DNA of 64,000 bases from Mactromeris polynyma (Eukaryota > Mollusca > Bivalvia > Venerida > Mactridae). The stretch spans positions 620,001-684,000 of the forward strand of contig JASFXZ010000057.1 of NCBI GenBank assembly GCA_032209605.1, written 5' to 3'. The translations under genes were made by a program, and so were the position numbers. Each line of letters starts with the position of its first letter. Position 1 is the stretch's first letter. The notes under the pieces were generated by a model. That model did no database searches. It was not told where the DNA came from and saw nothing but the letters and a program-made list of their open reading frames with translations. Positions 10,619-24,600 of this stretch are shown in pieces.

Positions 10619-13600
10619 TGTAAAGTCATTAAGTAGGGTTACTGGATACAAAAATTTCGCCAGTAATCATCAACTACTTGAAAACTTGTACACTCTTAGA
10701 AACCCAATCTCCCACAACGTTCACTCGCCACGGAGCGACACTCTTTGTAAATGGTATAGAAAACAGCTTAGATAATAAATTATGAGTACACAAATATAAG
10801 CATGATACATTAAAATTTGATATAAATGAGTAATACTCGCTAAACGGTCTTGCACTTAGGACCACGTCGTCTTAAACGGCTTTATTGACATCTCAAGCCT
10901 ACCATCATGCATCTTATTACTCAGCTTCCAATTCTATCAGCGAAGATATATGAACATTTTGTTCACTAAACTCTTAGTATTGCAATACGTGGACTCCGGC
11001 TGGACTGACTTCATGGGGTTTTAAGAATGGGATTTTGATAACAAAAATGTGTATTGATCTAAATTTCGTCATACCATATTCGTGAAAAAATCAAGTTTTC
11101 GGGGCAAGCAAATATCCCGGTTTTAATCTTGCAAAATGTCGGAATGTTTCTATGTTTATATTTGTTTTCTTTCTAGCGTACACTTTCGCAATACTGTGCG
11201 ATTGGCAGTGCACTAATACATGCACAATACTTCGAATAAACAGTACTTACATTTAGTTTGAACTAACTATTTACAGCAACTGTTTACTTGGTTAGGGTGT
11301 TTCATGATGTTCCGTATAGATACGCTTTGCGATCCTATTGCACTCTTACAAGCAATTTATCATGTGCTGAATACATTTGGTTGGGGGATAGATATCTATC
11401 TATCGTTTTTATCGTGCAAGCTTTAAATTACCGATTACGATTCTGAATCAACGGTTCGGTACAACTAGGACATGCAAGACGGCGTTTATGATTTTAAAAT
11501 ATAGGTGACCCACTTTAGTCGCTCCATCTTGCTGTCTGAGTACTTAATGCAATTTATTTACTATATAATTTAGCGTACATGCATATTCTTGCACACCCGA
11601 CACAAAATGGCATGATAAGTACATATGGCAAGTGTCAGTAACCGATGTATAAATTATGGTGCTTGGAAACTGTACAACATGAGTAATCTTAGGGATGAAA
11701 GATGTTTTTCGGCGATTTTTTTGTATCTTTTTTATTTCAACTGGCACTTGAATACATTTTGTCTGCCACATGACGCTTGTTTTTATCACTCTGCTGGTTT
11801 TGTTCAAACTTCTGTGTGAAACATAATAAAAACAAGTTTTGCAAAGTAATATCTTATGTATTCTTTATGTACGTGCTGTGATACTTTGATACTTTAACGA
11901 GTTTTTATACCACATTTAGGAGTATCAATATCTCAACTTTATTTTCATTCTCTCAGATATATTCGCCCACATACTTTGTGGTTTACGATTTTAGTTCTCT
12001 GTTTTTTTTGTGATTGTGCGATACCACGAACTTGCACAGCTTCAAAGTTTATAAACAAAGGCCCGTAAAGTTGCTGCGCTTGTGCATCCGATTTGCATTT
12101 GAGTCAGCAGGTTTTGCATCAGAAAGTCAACAGTTTTTGTATCAGACTATGTGGTGTTTATTTTGCATGAGCTTGCGGAAAAACGAATGTTTAAAATTAA
12201 AACCACATCAGTGAGTGTCAAAATATATCCAGTGCATAATGAATTATGCTCGGTAAAAAGCCTTACTCAGACCCTTTGAATTAGTTGAATACTTGCATGT
12301 GTATGATGATCTCATCGCATTTGTGATGCATTGTGGGTAATAAGTAAACAATTTATGCCGCCTCCGGAATAATGTCTTAAATATTCGGAATTGCTGTTCC
12401 AGCTGATTTTTTAAAATACAAATGTGAAGCTAAACATTAAAAATATCATTTATGGTCCTAATTACCGAACGCGATACAAAATACTTACTCTACTCGTATT
12501 ACACAGTTAACCGACCAAGGTGCAATAACCATGTATCAAGCTTGTATTCATGGAAGTTATATTTCTTATTTGCAAATACAATAGGATATGATGCGATTGT
12601 CATAAGGGCTAAAGCTGTATTCATGTACTGGCTGATACCCTCTTCCATAGTTTATTTCATTCTCCATAATAATCTGTTGCTTTTTCCCACAACTAAACAA
12701 AATTTAATTTCATTCAGTTGCTTGGGATACATTTTACATAAACAAATTGCTTTTTCGTGAGCAAATGATTTTATTCGCGACCCAAAATTCAAGGTCGTCT
12801 AAAATAAATGCATTTTATTATTGCCATGTCAGCAATTTCCTCTACTATTAACGTTTCTTTGCTGTGTAAAACTGTCAAAGCGTGTCCTATGATATATTTT
12901 CTATGAAAGTTAATGTGATGTTAAATTCTGCTACTGCCTAACGAGTTGCATGTGTTGTGGTTTCTATGACAAGCAATAAACCGTAGTTCTTTTAATTAAA
13001 ACATATAAATGCGCTATAAAGTCTTTGTAAGACAGAAATATTCCGCGGTTACTTTCTGCTGACTGTACGTCTGGGTGAAAAACAAAACAAAAACTATTCG
13101 AATCTCAAGTGCCTTGCTGATACCAACTGCTTTAGTCAGACGTATATTTCAAACATTGCCGTAATCAGTTGAACATTTCAAAAACATATCGCACTTCATT
13201 GTAAGGTCTTACCTAATGTCCCTCCCGAACATATTACAAATTGCATGTTTATTAACCCAGTATTAACTCAATATGAGTGCTATAATCACCGTGCAAAATG
13301 AACAAAATTTCACTGAGATGATAATGCTGAGTATGAAATTACTACGCTAAATGTTGGCAAGTTGAATGTCCTTCAACAATGTTTATGTGTTTTAAGATAC
13401 TTGCTTAATTACCAGCTCACGAAACAGACAGGGCTTGGGGTTATCATATTTCGCAGACTCAGGAGCTAACATAAATATAGGTCATACAAGACTCGTCCAA
13501 GCAACCATTTTCATTAGTATTCCATCTTTTGTAACGCGGCTTCTGATTGGCCGTTGGAAATGCCAATCAAACATGCCAGTAATGGAGTAGTTCCCAGTCA

Positions 13601-13807
13601 TTTCTTCATTAGCCGTAACGGCTTAATCCCGAACAACACAGTAACCGTTTGTGCACGGAATCCGTTGTTGCTTATAGTAGCAGCACGGACCTTCCTGCAT
13701 TAAGGGCTTGAACTCGGGCTCACAGAATCCCGAGGCCGCCATTTATATGTGATATATTTGTTCCTTTGTTTTTTTAAATGCATTAGGAATACCGTGAAAG
13801 AAACGCA

Positions 13808-15673
13808 ATGCTACCGGACAACGTACGGTGGGCACTGTTGTGCCTCTGTGCTATCGTAGGACTATCTCAGGCTGCTGTGGAAAGGGGTATGTACTCGATT
13901 TATTTTCGAAATATCGAAGACGTTCAACATAAAAATCGTTAATAGTTTAGACTATTTATGACTGTTCTATTTGCATTATTTGCCTAATCATTGAAACAAT
14001 ACTTACGAGTTTCCATCTTTGCTCCTATTGCGTTGCCATTTTATGACCTTTTGTCGAAAGCAATTACGATTTTGACTTACACAATTCTTTGTATAAATGG
14101 TCAACTTTATAGTGCAAAATAATCATATTTTAGATAAACGATGCAAGAGAGTACCCAATGGGGGATTTTATCTGCCCGACGCCGCCAAACCTTGTGTTAA
14201 ATGTTTTTGTAATAACGGAAAGTCGGACTGTCGAGATGTCGAAACGGAATGCCCCACTAAATTCAAATGCCCAATCACGGAAGTTATTGTCCCATTCGGA
14301 GATTGTTGTCCCATCTGTAGGAAAGAAATTCAATCTGAAGCAGGTAAGGATACATCAGACAGCAGACGGACACATGATTACATGAAAACAATTCGAAACT
14401 ATAAAAAAACAATTATATTAATATTAAATACTTTAACTACTACGTGTGTTTTTTCGAACCTTTCGTTTAAAATTTTTCGATTGTTGTGTCCATCTGCACC
14501 AATGTTTTGTGTTGCTCTAGAAACGCCTGGAAACAATACGAGCGGAATCAAAGAGAATAATTCGAATGCGCACAAAAATGACAGCTCTGTATTGGTTCCA
14601 GGCACTGGCTAACCCTGTTCCTAAGTACTGGAGTGGCATACTAACATGAATGATGTATTCTTCACCTGATTAACAAAATGAAAATTGTCAGGGTTTCATA
14701 AAAATGTATAGAATCTTATTCAGTTTTGTTGAAATAAAGATTAATCCGACATATATATTTACATGTATTTTACTTCAAAACCTTGCGATGAATTTGCGCG
14801 ACACGAACATATGTTATATATTTCATTTTTTTTAAATATTCACTGTAAACGATAATAATTTTCATTCAATAAGGGTAATTGAGAAAAAAACTAATCTCCG
14901 CTCATTAATAAAATGTTCAAAGGTAACGTTCATTAGAGAATATAAAATGGTGTAGTTACCTCAAAATGCATACTTTCAATTTACATCATCAATTTTAACG
15001 TGATTACACAAATTACGCTTATCTAGATTATGCGTCAGTCTCAACAAAAATACAACCAAGGCTATCTTGCTATGAAAGAGAAAAGAGTGCGCGTACTAGT
15101 ATCGTTTTAACAATCATGACATAACGAGGGCTGTTCTATTTTATTTCAGAACGTGGACAGAATGCATTCGAGGCAGCACCCGCGGTAAGATAAATCCTCG
15201 AATTTTATTGATTATAACGATTATTGGTGTCACAATTCAATCAAAATGAAACATGTAATATATAGTTCCTGAGCTGTATCATAACAAGTCGGTTTGCTTA
15301 GGCAATTTCCGGATCGACACCTCAGCGGTATTTTAAATAACACAATTCGAAATTGGGAACCAATCAAACTGTGTTATCGAAGGTTATAGTGCCTCTTTAC
15401 TTTGCTTGTTACGCAATGTACTCATCTATTGCATGGTACATATATCATAGTAACATATATATGTACAGGTGCATTCCTGTCCTTTGGACTTTTACATGAA
15501 TACTTTCGAAGCTCTTCAGGTACATGATCGAAGGTTTTTGCCAAGAAAACACCCGCCGTACGATGCTGTGTGCATTACTATTGAATGTATTTGTTTTGTG
15601 TTGCTAGGCATCTTCTGATCAGAAAGCTGGTAATGGTGGACAACCACAGTATCCATCACAACCAATGGTTTCC
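13808..15673 (+). CDS. Collagen exons 1-4: signal peptide, VWC, N-telopeptide
   Basis: Exons: 13808-13886, 14134-14343, 15150-15184 and 15608-15673. Exon 1 has the ATG and a hydrophobic signal peptide and ends in phase 1 at ggggtatgt. Exon 2 encodes a full VWC (chordin-like) domain with ten cysteines in the canonical spacing, C-x(16)-C-x2-C-x-C, then C, C, C and finally CCPIC. In procollagens this domain binds BMP/TGF-beta ligands. Exons 3-4 encode a short non-helical stretch, [12 protein letters not shown] then [10 protein letters not shown], that leads straight into the main helix. Lys at about residue 114 is a plausible N-telopeptide cross-link site. No Gly-X-Y minor helix lies between VWC and telopeptide, unlike vertebrate COL1A1/COL2A1. 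Confidence 0.92.
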
Positions 15674-18600
15674 GTAAGTTTATATTTACGATTTCGTATG
15701 CCTCATTACATTTATCGCTGCATTACGCTTGCATCTAAATGTAATCGTATATAAATGTGTTTGTGTTACTTTATAAATCAATTATTTATCAGACAATATC
15801 AAAACGTCAATCCTGGACAATCTATCCCACCTTTCTATCTATCACTTCAGTATTTGGTAGAAAACCATACTTTGTTTTACAACACAGAATGTAAAATTCC
15901 AGTTATTGGTCCATTTGGATCTTCTTGACAGATTTTACATGACAATTGCCTTTTTTCAGGGATTACCTGGACCCCGTGGGCCCGCCGGATCCCCAGGACC
16001 TGCGGTAAGTTATTTCTGTACAACTGTTTTCCGTCATGAGTAAAACCTAACCAGTCACAAGCAACTTTATAAATAACGTTTGTCAGATTTTGTTCCGGGT
16101 GTCTTGTGTCCAAAATATCACGAGAAGCGCCAATCAAATATGGTAAATGATGCTCTAGATAAAGCATAGAACAGTGATCAAACATAGTATGACATACAAT
16201 GCTCTCAATTTAATAAAAAAGCAGAGATAATTCATAGATTGACATATAATGCTCTCAACTTAGTCAAAGGCCAGAGATCAAACACCGAATGTGATATTAT
16301 GCTCTCAATTTAGTAAAAGAGCAGAGATCAAACACAGAATGTGATATTATGCTCTCAATTTAGTCAAAGAGCAGAGATCAAACACCGAATGTGATATTAT
16401 GCTCTCAATTTAGTAAAAGAGCAGAGATCAAACACCGAATGTGATATTATGCTCTCAATTTAGTAAAAGAGCAGAGATCAAACACAGAATGTGATATTAT
16501 GCTCTCAATTTAGTCAAAGAGCAGAGATCAAACACCGAATGTGATATTATGCTCTCAATTTAGTAAAAGAGCAGAGATCTAACATGGAACGACAAATAAT
16601 GCCAAAACCTATCAATTTAGATGAATAGTTTTTCAAACACATCTCCCATGAATCACATTTGTCATAATTCCAAAGTCAAACTATAACTTTTGTATTGACA
16701 CGCATTTGAAGAGGTCAAGCATTTGAAAGAGATCAAAATGTAGAAGAAAGTTCCCGCTGGCTAAATTTTACAACAGTTCTTTCCAATAATAGCAGTGCCT
16801 TTTGTTTTTAGGGACCTCAAGGTTTCTCAGGACCCCGAGGAGAAACTGGAGAACCAGGGCAGTCGGTAAGTAAAATATACACATACTTTACAAAAAGACT
16901 TATTAGTTCTGTAGTTAATGGCTAATCAAGACATTTCCTGAACGGGTTTCTTATAATCACTAATATAATCGCATTATAAAAGCTCATTTGACTAAATGTC
17001 TATGCGTATTAGTCTACTACAATTATAATCCGATCCAGATTATGTAACACTCGAGAAATAGCGAAATCGTTTTATCCAAAAATAGTGCAGTTTTTATTCT
17101 TATTTATATTTGGGCCCTGTCAAAGTTTTGAATCATCATTAAATGCAGATTTTGCTGTTTTATTATAATATGGTCAAAATAATCCCATCATAACTTATAA
17201 GTAATGGGTACCTTGAATTGTTTCCTTGAAATACTAGCAAACAGCTACATTGTCACTGCGTTTTCTGATTACTATCAATTTTCGATGGCGCACTTGCGAA
17301 GAACTCGAGTTTAGTGTATATTTATGCTATACCGGTGTCTTACTTTGTAGGGTATGCCAGGACCCCGTGGTTTACCAGGACCTAATGGACCGCCAGGACT
17401 TGATGTAAGTATTAGCGTATTAAAGATAACGTGCATTTTTAAGCAATCTTTTTCAAAGAGTAAGTCAATAAATTATCTGATAATTCCATTTAAAACATTA
17501 ATCAATTGCTAATGCTGATATTATTAACCTAAATAAGTTGTATTTGATTATTTATTGAACATTTTCAGCAGTAATTGAATACATGTATGTAGAAATTAAA
17601 AACGTTTCTGAGGCGATACATTCTATGCAATGTATGTTGACATATCTTGTAAACTGTTTACAGGGAGACGAAGGCATGATGGGAGAGATGGGGCCACCGG
17701 GACCAACTGGAAACTCTGTAAGTTTTATTACATATGTATTTTCGTCCGAAAGTTTGTTAGTACTATTAGTACTGTCAGTTGTGGAGCGGGGGATCGAACC
17801 TGCGATTACCCATTTTTGTACTAACAATAAACTTTATCTATTCATACGACGACATTTCCCAAGTGACGCATATTTATACTATTACATGTATAACTAAATG
17901 TTGCCAAATGATTTATCCGTTGTTCACATTGGAACTACGCGGAATTGCAAGACTTTTGAAATGACGCGTTTAAACTAATTGCATTCAACGGAGAAACAGT
18001 TTTATAATAATAAAGTCATGTTTTATGGAACACGAAAAATCGGTCAATGGCGCTACCGGGAATCGAACCTGGCCGGTAATCCTGATCGTTGTTGACAATA
18101 CTCTAATCCCATTACGTTTTTCATCACCATGTATTGTCTTGTATTATTTTATGTTATTAAATGTTCCCATGCGTTTTCTGCCGTTTTAAGTGATCAAAAA
18201 TGCCTCATTCGGTGATAACAAAATCCACTTGAGAGGTCTAGAAATTTCATTGACAACATAACTTATTTTCAGGGAGACTCTGGACGACCAGGTACGCCAG
18301 GAATGCAAGGACCTAAGGGACACCGTGTAAGTATATTGTTCATGTTTGGTGGACTCGGACTAGACATTGCTACTGTGTTCATTGCGTGTTAACAACTTCC
18401 TCAGTTTCAAATTAAACAACAATGCAAATGAATGAGTGGAAACAATCCTAAACAATGGCACTTGTTCAGTCGTTTTAAGGAATATGTATTCTCAGTAAAA
18501 TTGAATCCACGACATCTAATTCAACTTGAGTTTCTCATTTGCTGAACCAGTAAGTGAGCCACACTCTGCTTTTGTAACATGTTTGAGTATAAAATAGATA

Positions 18601-21600
18601 TGTGAGTTCGTCGATACCCGGTGAAGTTAAGTATTACATACCAAACGTAATGACCAGGGAGGTCAATCAGAACATTCCAGGAAACGACCGAGAGAAGAAA
18701 ATGTGGTCCCGCTGTCTTTCAAATTGTTGAACAAGTGAGATATTTATAAACACCCTGTAACATTATTCAGCGTAATTGCCATTACTTCTTATAGACTGGC
18801 ATTGCGTACATATGTTTAGTCGGAAGTTTTCTAATATTTAATGTACTTCTTATTTCAGGGAATGCCAGGACGTCTCGGAATGCGCGGTGAACAGGGACGT
18901 GTCGGCGATAAGGTAGGTTTCCGAAGCACAATGAAATCTTCTATTCAATGCATTCGGGATATCTCGGTCTGATAGGGTTGTTACAATGCTTTGACCGAGG
19001 AATTCCATATCCAACGAGATTGTATACAAAAATGGTGGGGGCACTGGCACCATAGTAAAACTGTACTTAAACCAGTAACATCTTTTGAAGAAGATGATCG
19101 GCGATAATTGAAATAAGTAAAGATATTGTAGTTTTTTAAGATTTTGAGTTACTGTTAATAAAATCAATAAAGAAAGACAACGAAATATCAAAGCTTTGCT
19201 TTCGTTGATCTGTTTGAATATATAAATGTTCTCAGCACACTGTCTAGTTAACATGTACGTATGACGTCACCTAGATACTAAATCACATCGCTTTTTGATA
19301 GATATTCATTATATGAGAAATATACTTCTCGTTCCGATGTTCATTCATGTTGTTGTTATTATTCACCCAATAACGTTTGGTAACTGTAAGTTAATTAGAA
19401 CATTCAAATATCTGAGAATTGTTTGGGTAAGAATAGACCTACTGCTCTCCTTTGTGAACTTGTATATATGAGTCCACAATGTTTCCATGGAGAGAGCGGC
19501 AGGGATGGGAGCCTCAGGTGCCAGCAGTATCTTAATCTTAATCTGAACTTGTTTTTCTTTTACCCTAATAAAGAGTTGTATTGTCTGTGTTTTGTAGGGC
19601 GAATCTGGACCAGTAGGTCCCCCAGGCGGTTTGGGACCCAGCGGACCGACAGGCTCTCCCGGAGAACGAGGAAAGGACGGCGCTTCTGGTGCTCCTGTAA
19701 GTTTTTACCACATATGCTGGCGTACAAAAGTCATATTGTTGTTGTATGTACCGTGGTACAAAATTCATATCATTCTTGTATGTACCATGGTACAAAAGTC
19801 ATATTGTTCTTGTATGTACCGTGGTACAAAATTCATATCATTCTTGTATGTACCATGGTACAAAAGTCATATCATTCTTTGTTTAATAGACAAGAGAGCG
19901 ACATTCTATTTTGTGTAACGTGTTTAAGTATAATATCGATATATTGATGATAACTTTGTTGATACCTGATGAAACAAAGTTTTACATTCCAAAAGTACAA
20001 AAGGGTTGGGACAAATGTTTTATGAACATTATCTAGGGCCCTCCCCTAAAATGCCCATGTTTTGAAAGGCCGGTTATTGATAATAATTATTAATTATTTG
20101 GGTTATTATTTATTATAAAATACCAGAGACCAGAGACAAACGACGCTATAGAGTGTAAAGTTTTGATTTTCGGTGTGTGAGTATTTAATGAATGATATAA
20201 ATAAATGAATAGATATTGATAGTAGTCATTTACGTTTCATTAAAATCAAGGGTATTGGCGGTAATGATGGCAGGAATGGTGAACGTGGACCCGTAGGAAA
20301 TATTGGACCATCCGGTTCACCAGGTTTCCCCGGAGCAACTGGACCTAAGGTACAAAAATGCCATGTTTATTCCATTGTATTGCAGATTCCTTTATTTACA
20401 TTAAATATTTTTTTACCAAAAAATGCAAGACTCAGATGTCCACATTCATGTTTACGTCTGAATCGAAACCAAGGAACATGTTTGGTCTAACTGCTCTTTC
20501 CGTAAACCTGCATATGGATCGATGAGGCATGTATTATTTCAACAAAGGAATTGAACTTGTATTTAAACATTGTAAATCATATATGAAATCTATCACAGTT
20601 TTGTCTATCTCGATTCATTTGCATCCGTTATTTTAGTGCAATCGTCCATAGTTAAAAAATAAAAAGGCAAACGGTTTCTACTTTCGCAAATATTACCACA
20701 TGGCAATGGCGAAGTAATGTGTATACTACATATATATTTAGAAGTACACTCAGACAGTGATGCCACGATTTGTGTACGTTTCAAGCTATATTATGTAGTA
20801 GCAGGTCTTCGTAGTATTATATGAAACAGATAAAGTCACATTGGCTAAAATGAGATATGCATCAGGGATATACTAATAAAATAATATGATACTTTAGCAG
20901 CAATGTTGTATGTTTAGGGTGATTCTGGTCAGCCAGGATCTCGTGGTTTAGTTGGTTTACCGGGCCCAGATGGGCAAAACGGAAGCCCCGGTCAAGCCGG
21001 AGAACCTGGACCCCATGGACAGGCTGGTCAGGATGGAGAACCTGGTAGCAAGGGAGATGTCGGACCTAACGGTTCGCCAGGCAATAGTGGTTTCCCCGGA
21101 CCACAAGGACCACCAGGTCTTTCTGGAACCCCCGGAAGCCTTGGCGCCAAGGGTGAAGCAGTGAGTATAATCCGAATGACCTATCTGTGTTGTTCATCTG
21201 ACCAATATGTAGTTATACAATTAACATTAAACATTATATTGAAAATTTGTAATTTCATAGCAAAATATTGATGACCTTTGGCTTTCCTATTTTTTTAATA
21301 TCTCACAATGCACAGAACGTTTATACATGCAACCATGTTATTACATTAACTGTACCCACAACGTCGCATATTGTTCAAGTAATATTATTTTATTATCTTA
21401 CAGGGTAGAGATGGCGCGCCTGGTTCATCAGGAGAGCCTGGTGCGCGTGGACCATCTGGTAACCAAGGAGACAGAGGACTTCCAGGTCTTGCCGGATCTC
21501 CTGGAAATAGAGTAAGTTTTTTTATATATTGCGCATGCGTGGTCGTTATTATCCTTTCCATACATACATAACCAAATGATTGTTATTATGATGATGTGTA

Positions 21601-24600
21601 TATGTTTTAAAAAGTACAAAACACATTATCTATGTTGATTAACTTGTTGCTTAAATGTGTAATGACTTGGACACTACGTAGCTCAGGTGAATTAAAACAG
21701 ATGTTGAAATCTACGTTAAATAGTCATTTTGTATGTAATATATTTTATAACGTTATTTCTATTTTGTAGGGACCTGTTGGTGGACAAGGAGCCCCAGGAG
21801 CCCCCGGAAGCCAGGGCGAATCAGTAAGAGCAGTTTACATCTCAATTGAACTCAATAAGTAGTATTTTCTTAATGACAATGAATGGCTACAGTTTATAAT
21901 ATACATTTTAGACATTTCTTTCAATCAGGTATAAATCATGTATTTAACCTAAGATCTTCCAAAACCCTGAATTATTATCAAGAGATAAATGTGTAATTTT
22001 CGTGCACTATTTGACAATTAGTATGGGTTGGAAACCCAGTAAATAAATGACTCTTTAAGCTTATTATCTTCATTTTAGGGATCCCCAGGTATGCAGGGAA
22101 TCTCAGGACCTCCAGGAAACCCTGGCTTACCAGGATCAGATGGACCACGTGGTGTTGATGGAGAGAGAGGAGCCGAAGGATCACCTGTATGATTACCAAT
22201 TCATTGACGTTTAAAATTAATAGTCTAAGATTAGTCCAAACACATTGAGATTGCATTATTATATCAGATGTATTCAAAACTTTGTAATCTTATGATTCTG
22301 CATATGGAGTTTACTTCGTAGTCCCTACTTCAATAAAATTATATTTACATGTAGACTAAGTGTTGCCGATATAATCTAATTTGGAAAGATATTAGTAAAA
22401 TACGATAAGATTTTATTCTTGGGAATAAGTATATGTATTGCATCTTATTATTAGTACACACGGCAAATTTGCTGGAATTGAGTAATATTTTATAAAATTA
22501 TGATAAATATTTTATAAAATTATTTTTTAAATTATGATAAATATTTTAATACATTTTATTGCATTGCATGATTTGTTGTATATTTCAGGGAGGTCAAGGT
22601 CTTATGGGACCATCTGGCCCCACTGGGCCAAGAGTAAGTATTTTTCAAGATAAACTATAATGCACTTTACAAGTAAGCAAATTTAAGACACTATTGTATT
22701 TATGTAAGAAAGATTTACGGACACAGGCTAGATTATAAACAAACGTAAGCTTTGATAGTAAAATTTACAAAAACAGAAACCAGACTTGGTTAGTAGCTTT
22801 TAAAATTCTCTTAGACTGATGTTTCAGTATTTACGATCTACATGAATATCATTGTAATTTATTCTAGCTTTACCTTACGTTCTCAATTTAATTTTAAGGG
22901 TATCACAGGATCTTCAGGCAATGATGGCAGACCTGGACCACCAGGACCCCCGGTAAGAAAATATCTTTATTATTGTTCTTTGATTTAAACTCGTTGAAAA
23001 CCAAACTTAACTGGAGAAAATATTTTATTCTAATATATTTCAGTAATTTATATTTTATGTAGCATTGAGAAATTTCAATTTGGAGAAAAACAATATTTTG
23101 ATTAACTAAATCTGCTTTGAAATGGCAATAAACATACAGTAATAGAGATTTTGATTAAAGGCATTGACTGCTTCTAATCCAAGCAGAAATAGCATCATTT
23201 ATTATAATTAAATGTATTAAACTTTTTAGGGAGCAACAGGAGATGACGGACAAAATGGTGAACAGGGATCCCAAGGGCAATCTGGTCTTCCCGGTGTTGG
23301 TGGCTTGCCAGGTCCTAAGGGAGAGACTGTAAGTGTCCTGTCTGTATTTTTTAGTAATAATAATTATAATAGTAATAGTTATAATTATAATACAAAAAAA
23401 ACAGTAATAATAATAACTTTCTAAACATGAACCTGGGAATATTGACAAAGTTTAAAAAAAGTGTCCTTAGAATAAAATAATTTCAATATCCTATTCCATT
23501 TTAGGGAGCAGCAGGTCGACCAGGTGAGACTGGACCACCTGGACCTACTGGACAACGTGGGGAGAGAGGTGTTACTGGAGAACAGGGTGGGGAGGGACCT
23601 CCTGGGCCATCTGTAAGTATTTATAAATGATTGGTCAGACTTATGCTTACATTCACTTGTTTACAGTAGTCACGTGGCTGTAGTGGTCACCTGTCTGTAG
23701 TGGTCACCTGGCTGTAATGTTCACCTGGCTGTAGTGGTCACCTGTCTGTAATGGTCACCTGGCTGTAGTGGTCACCTGGCTGTAATGTTCACCTGGCTGT
23801 AGATGTCACCTGACTATAGAGGTACACTGGCAGTAGTGGTCACTTGTCTGTAGTGGTCACCTGTGTTTTAGTCTGTATTAGAAGTGGAATATAATGCATA
23901 CTTGGCTTAATCCAAAACAATTGACATCTAAAAATACAACTCGATACAAATTGGCATCTTACAAAGAATGTCCGTCCCGAGGGCCTCATGACTATACATC
24001 ATAAATTATTATGACTAGTTAGTTTTATAAACATGCATATGAATATGTTCATCCAAAGTTGACTTGTATACACAGCTCTTCTGTAGTCAATATTAAGCAT
24101 TTTAACTGATGTTGATCGTTGTATTCTTTTTCACATGAACACATTTCGTCTAACACATATGTTGCTAAGATACTTTACAAATGCAGTAATGTCCAATTAA
24201 TTATTTTCGGATGTAAACAAGAACTTATCAAGTGTAAAGGTGAGAAGCATCGGATGACGATTCTTCTAGCAATGTCTAAGATGGATCTTCCACTGCACGT
24301 TATACACCCGGGTGTGTGACACCCGAAATGCTTGATCTTTCATATTAGCGCAGTCTAGATTTTGCGGATTGGTGTAGACTGCCTTTATACTGGCATTAAA
24401 ACCAAAGTCGATATTTCTACCTATAAATTATATTGCATTAAAAGTCTTTTGTTTTCTTGTTGGGATTTCAGATAAGTTTGATATGTAGAGTAAAACACCT
24501 GATGAAATTCTTTATTTTTAGGGACCCTCTGGTGAAATGGGTCAGTCAGGAATTCAAGGAGAACCAGGCATCTCCGTAAGTACTTTTGTATTTTCAATGC

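Larger units (their letters stand above)
8890..13807. other. Intergenic, no supported gene; collagen upstream region
   Basis: No exon, RNA gene or transposon coding sequence is convincing here. Contents that can be named are a (CA)n microsatellite at 10143-10203 and a 68-bp direct duplication at 10481-10618. The final 200 bp should hold the collagen promoter. A TATA-like tttatatgtgatatatt at about 13743-13759 is the only candidate core element seen, and it is not strongly placed. Confidence 0.5.

Noticed and set aside
12452..12760. 102-codon plus-strand frame
   Set aside because: It is AT-driven, hydrophobic and low in codon bias, with no recognisable motif and no splice context.
15477..15519. 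Extra collagen exon between exons 3 and 4
   Set aside because: It is bounded by tacag and a gtacat donor, but it is not conserved collagen sequence and its length breaks the phase shared by exons 3 and 4.
17583..17897. 104-codon frame through collagen exon 8
   Set aside because: This is read-through of the 54-nt exon into both introns. The same explanation applies to frames at 19423, 20952, 21327, 25095, 27137, 27244, 28505, 32546 and others in the collagen.
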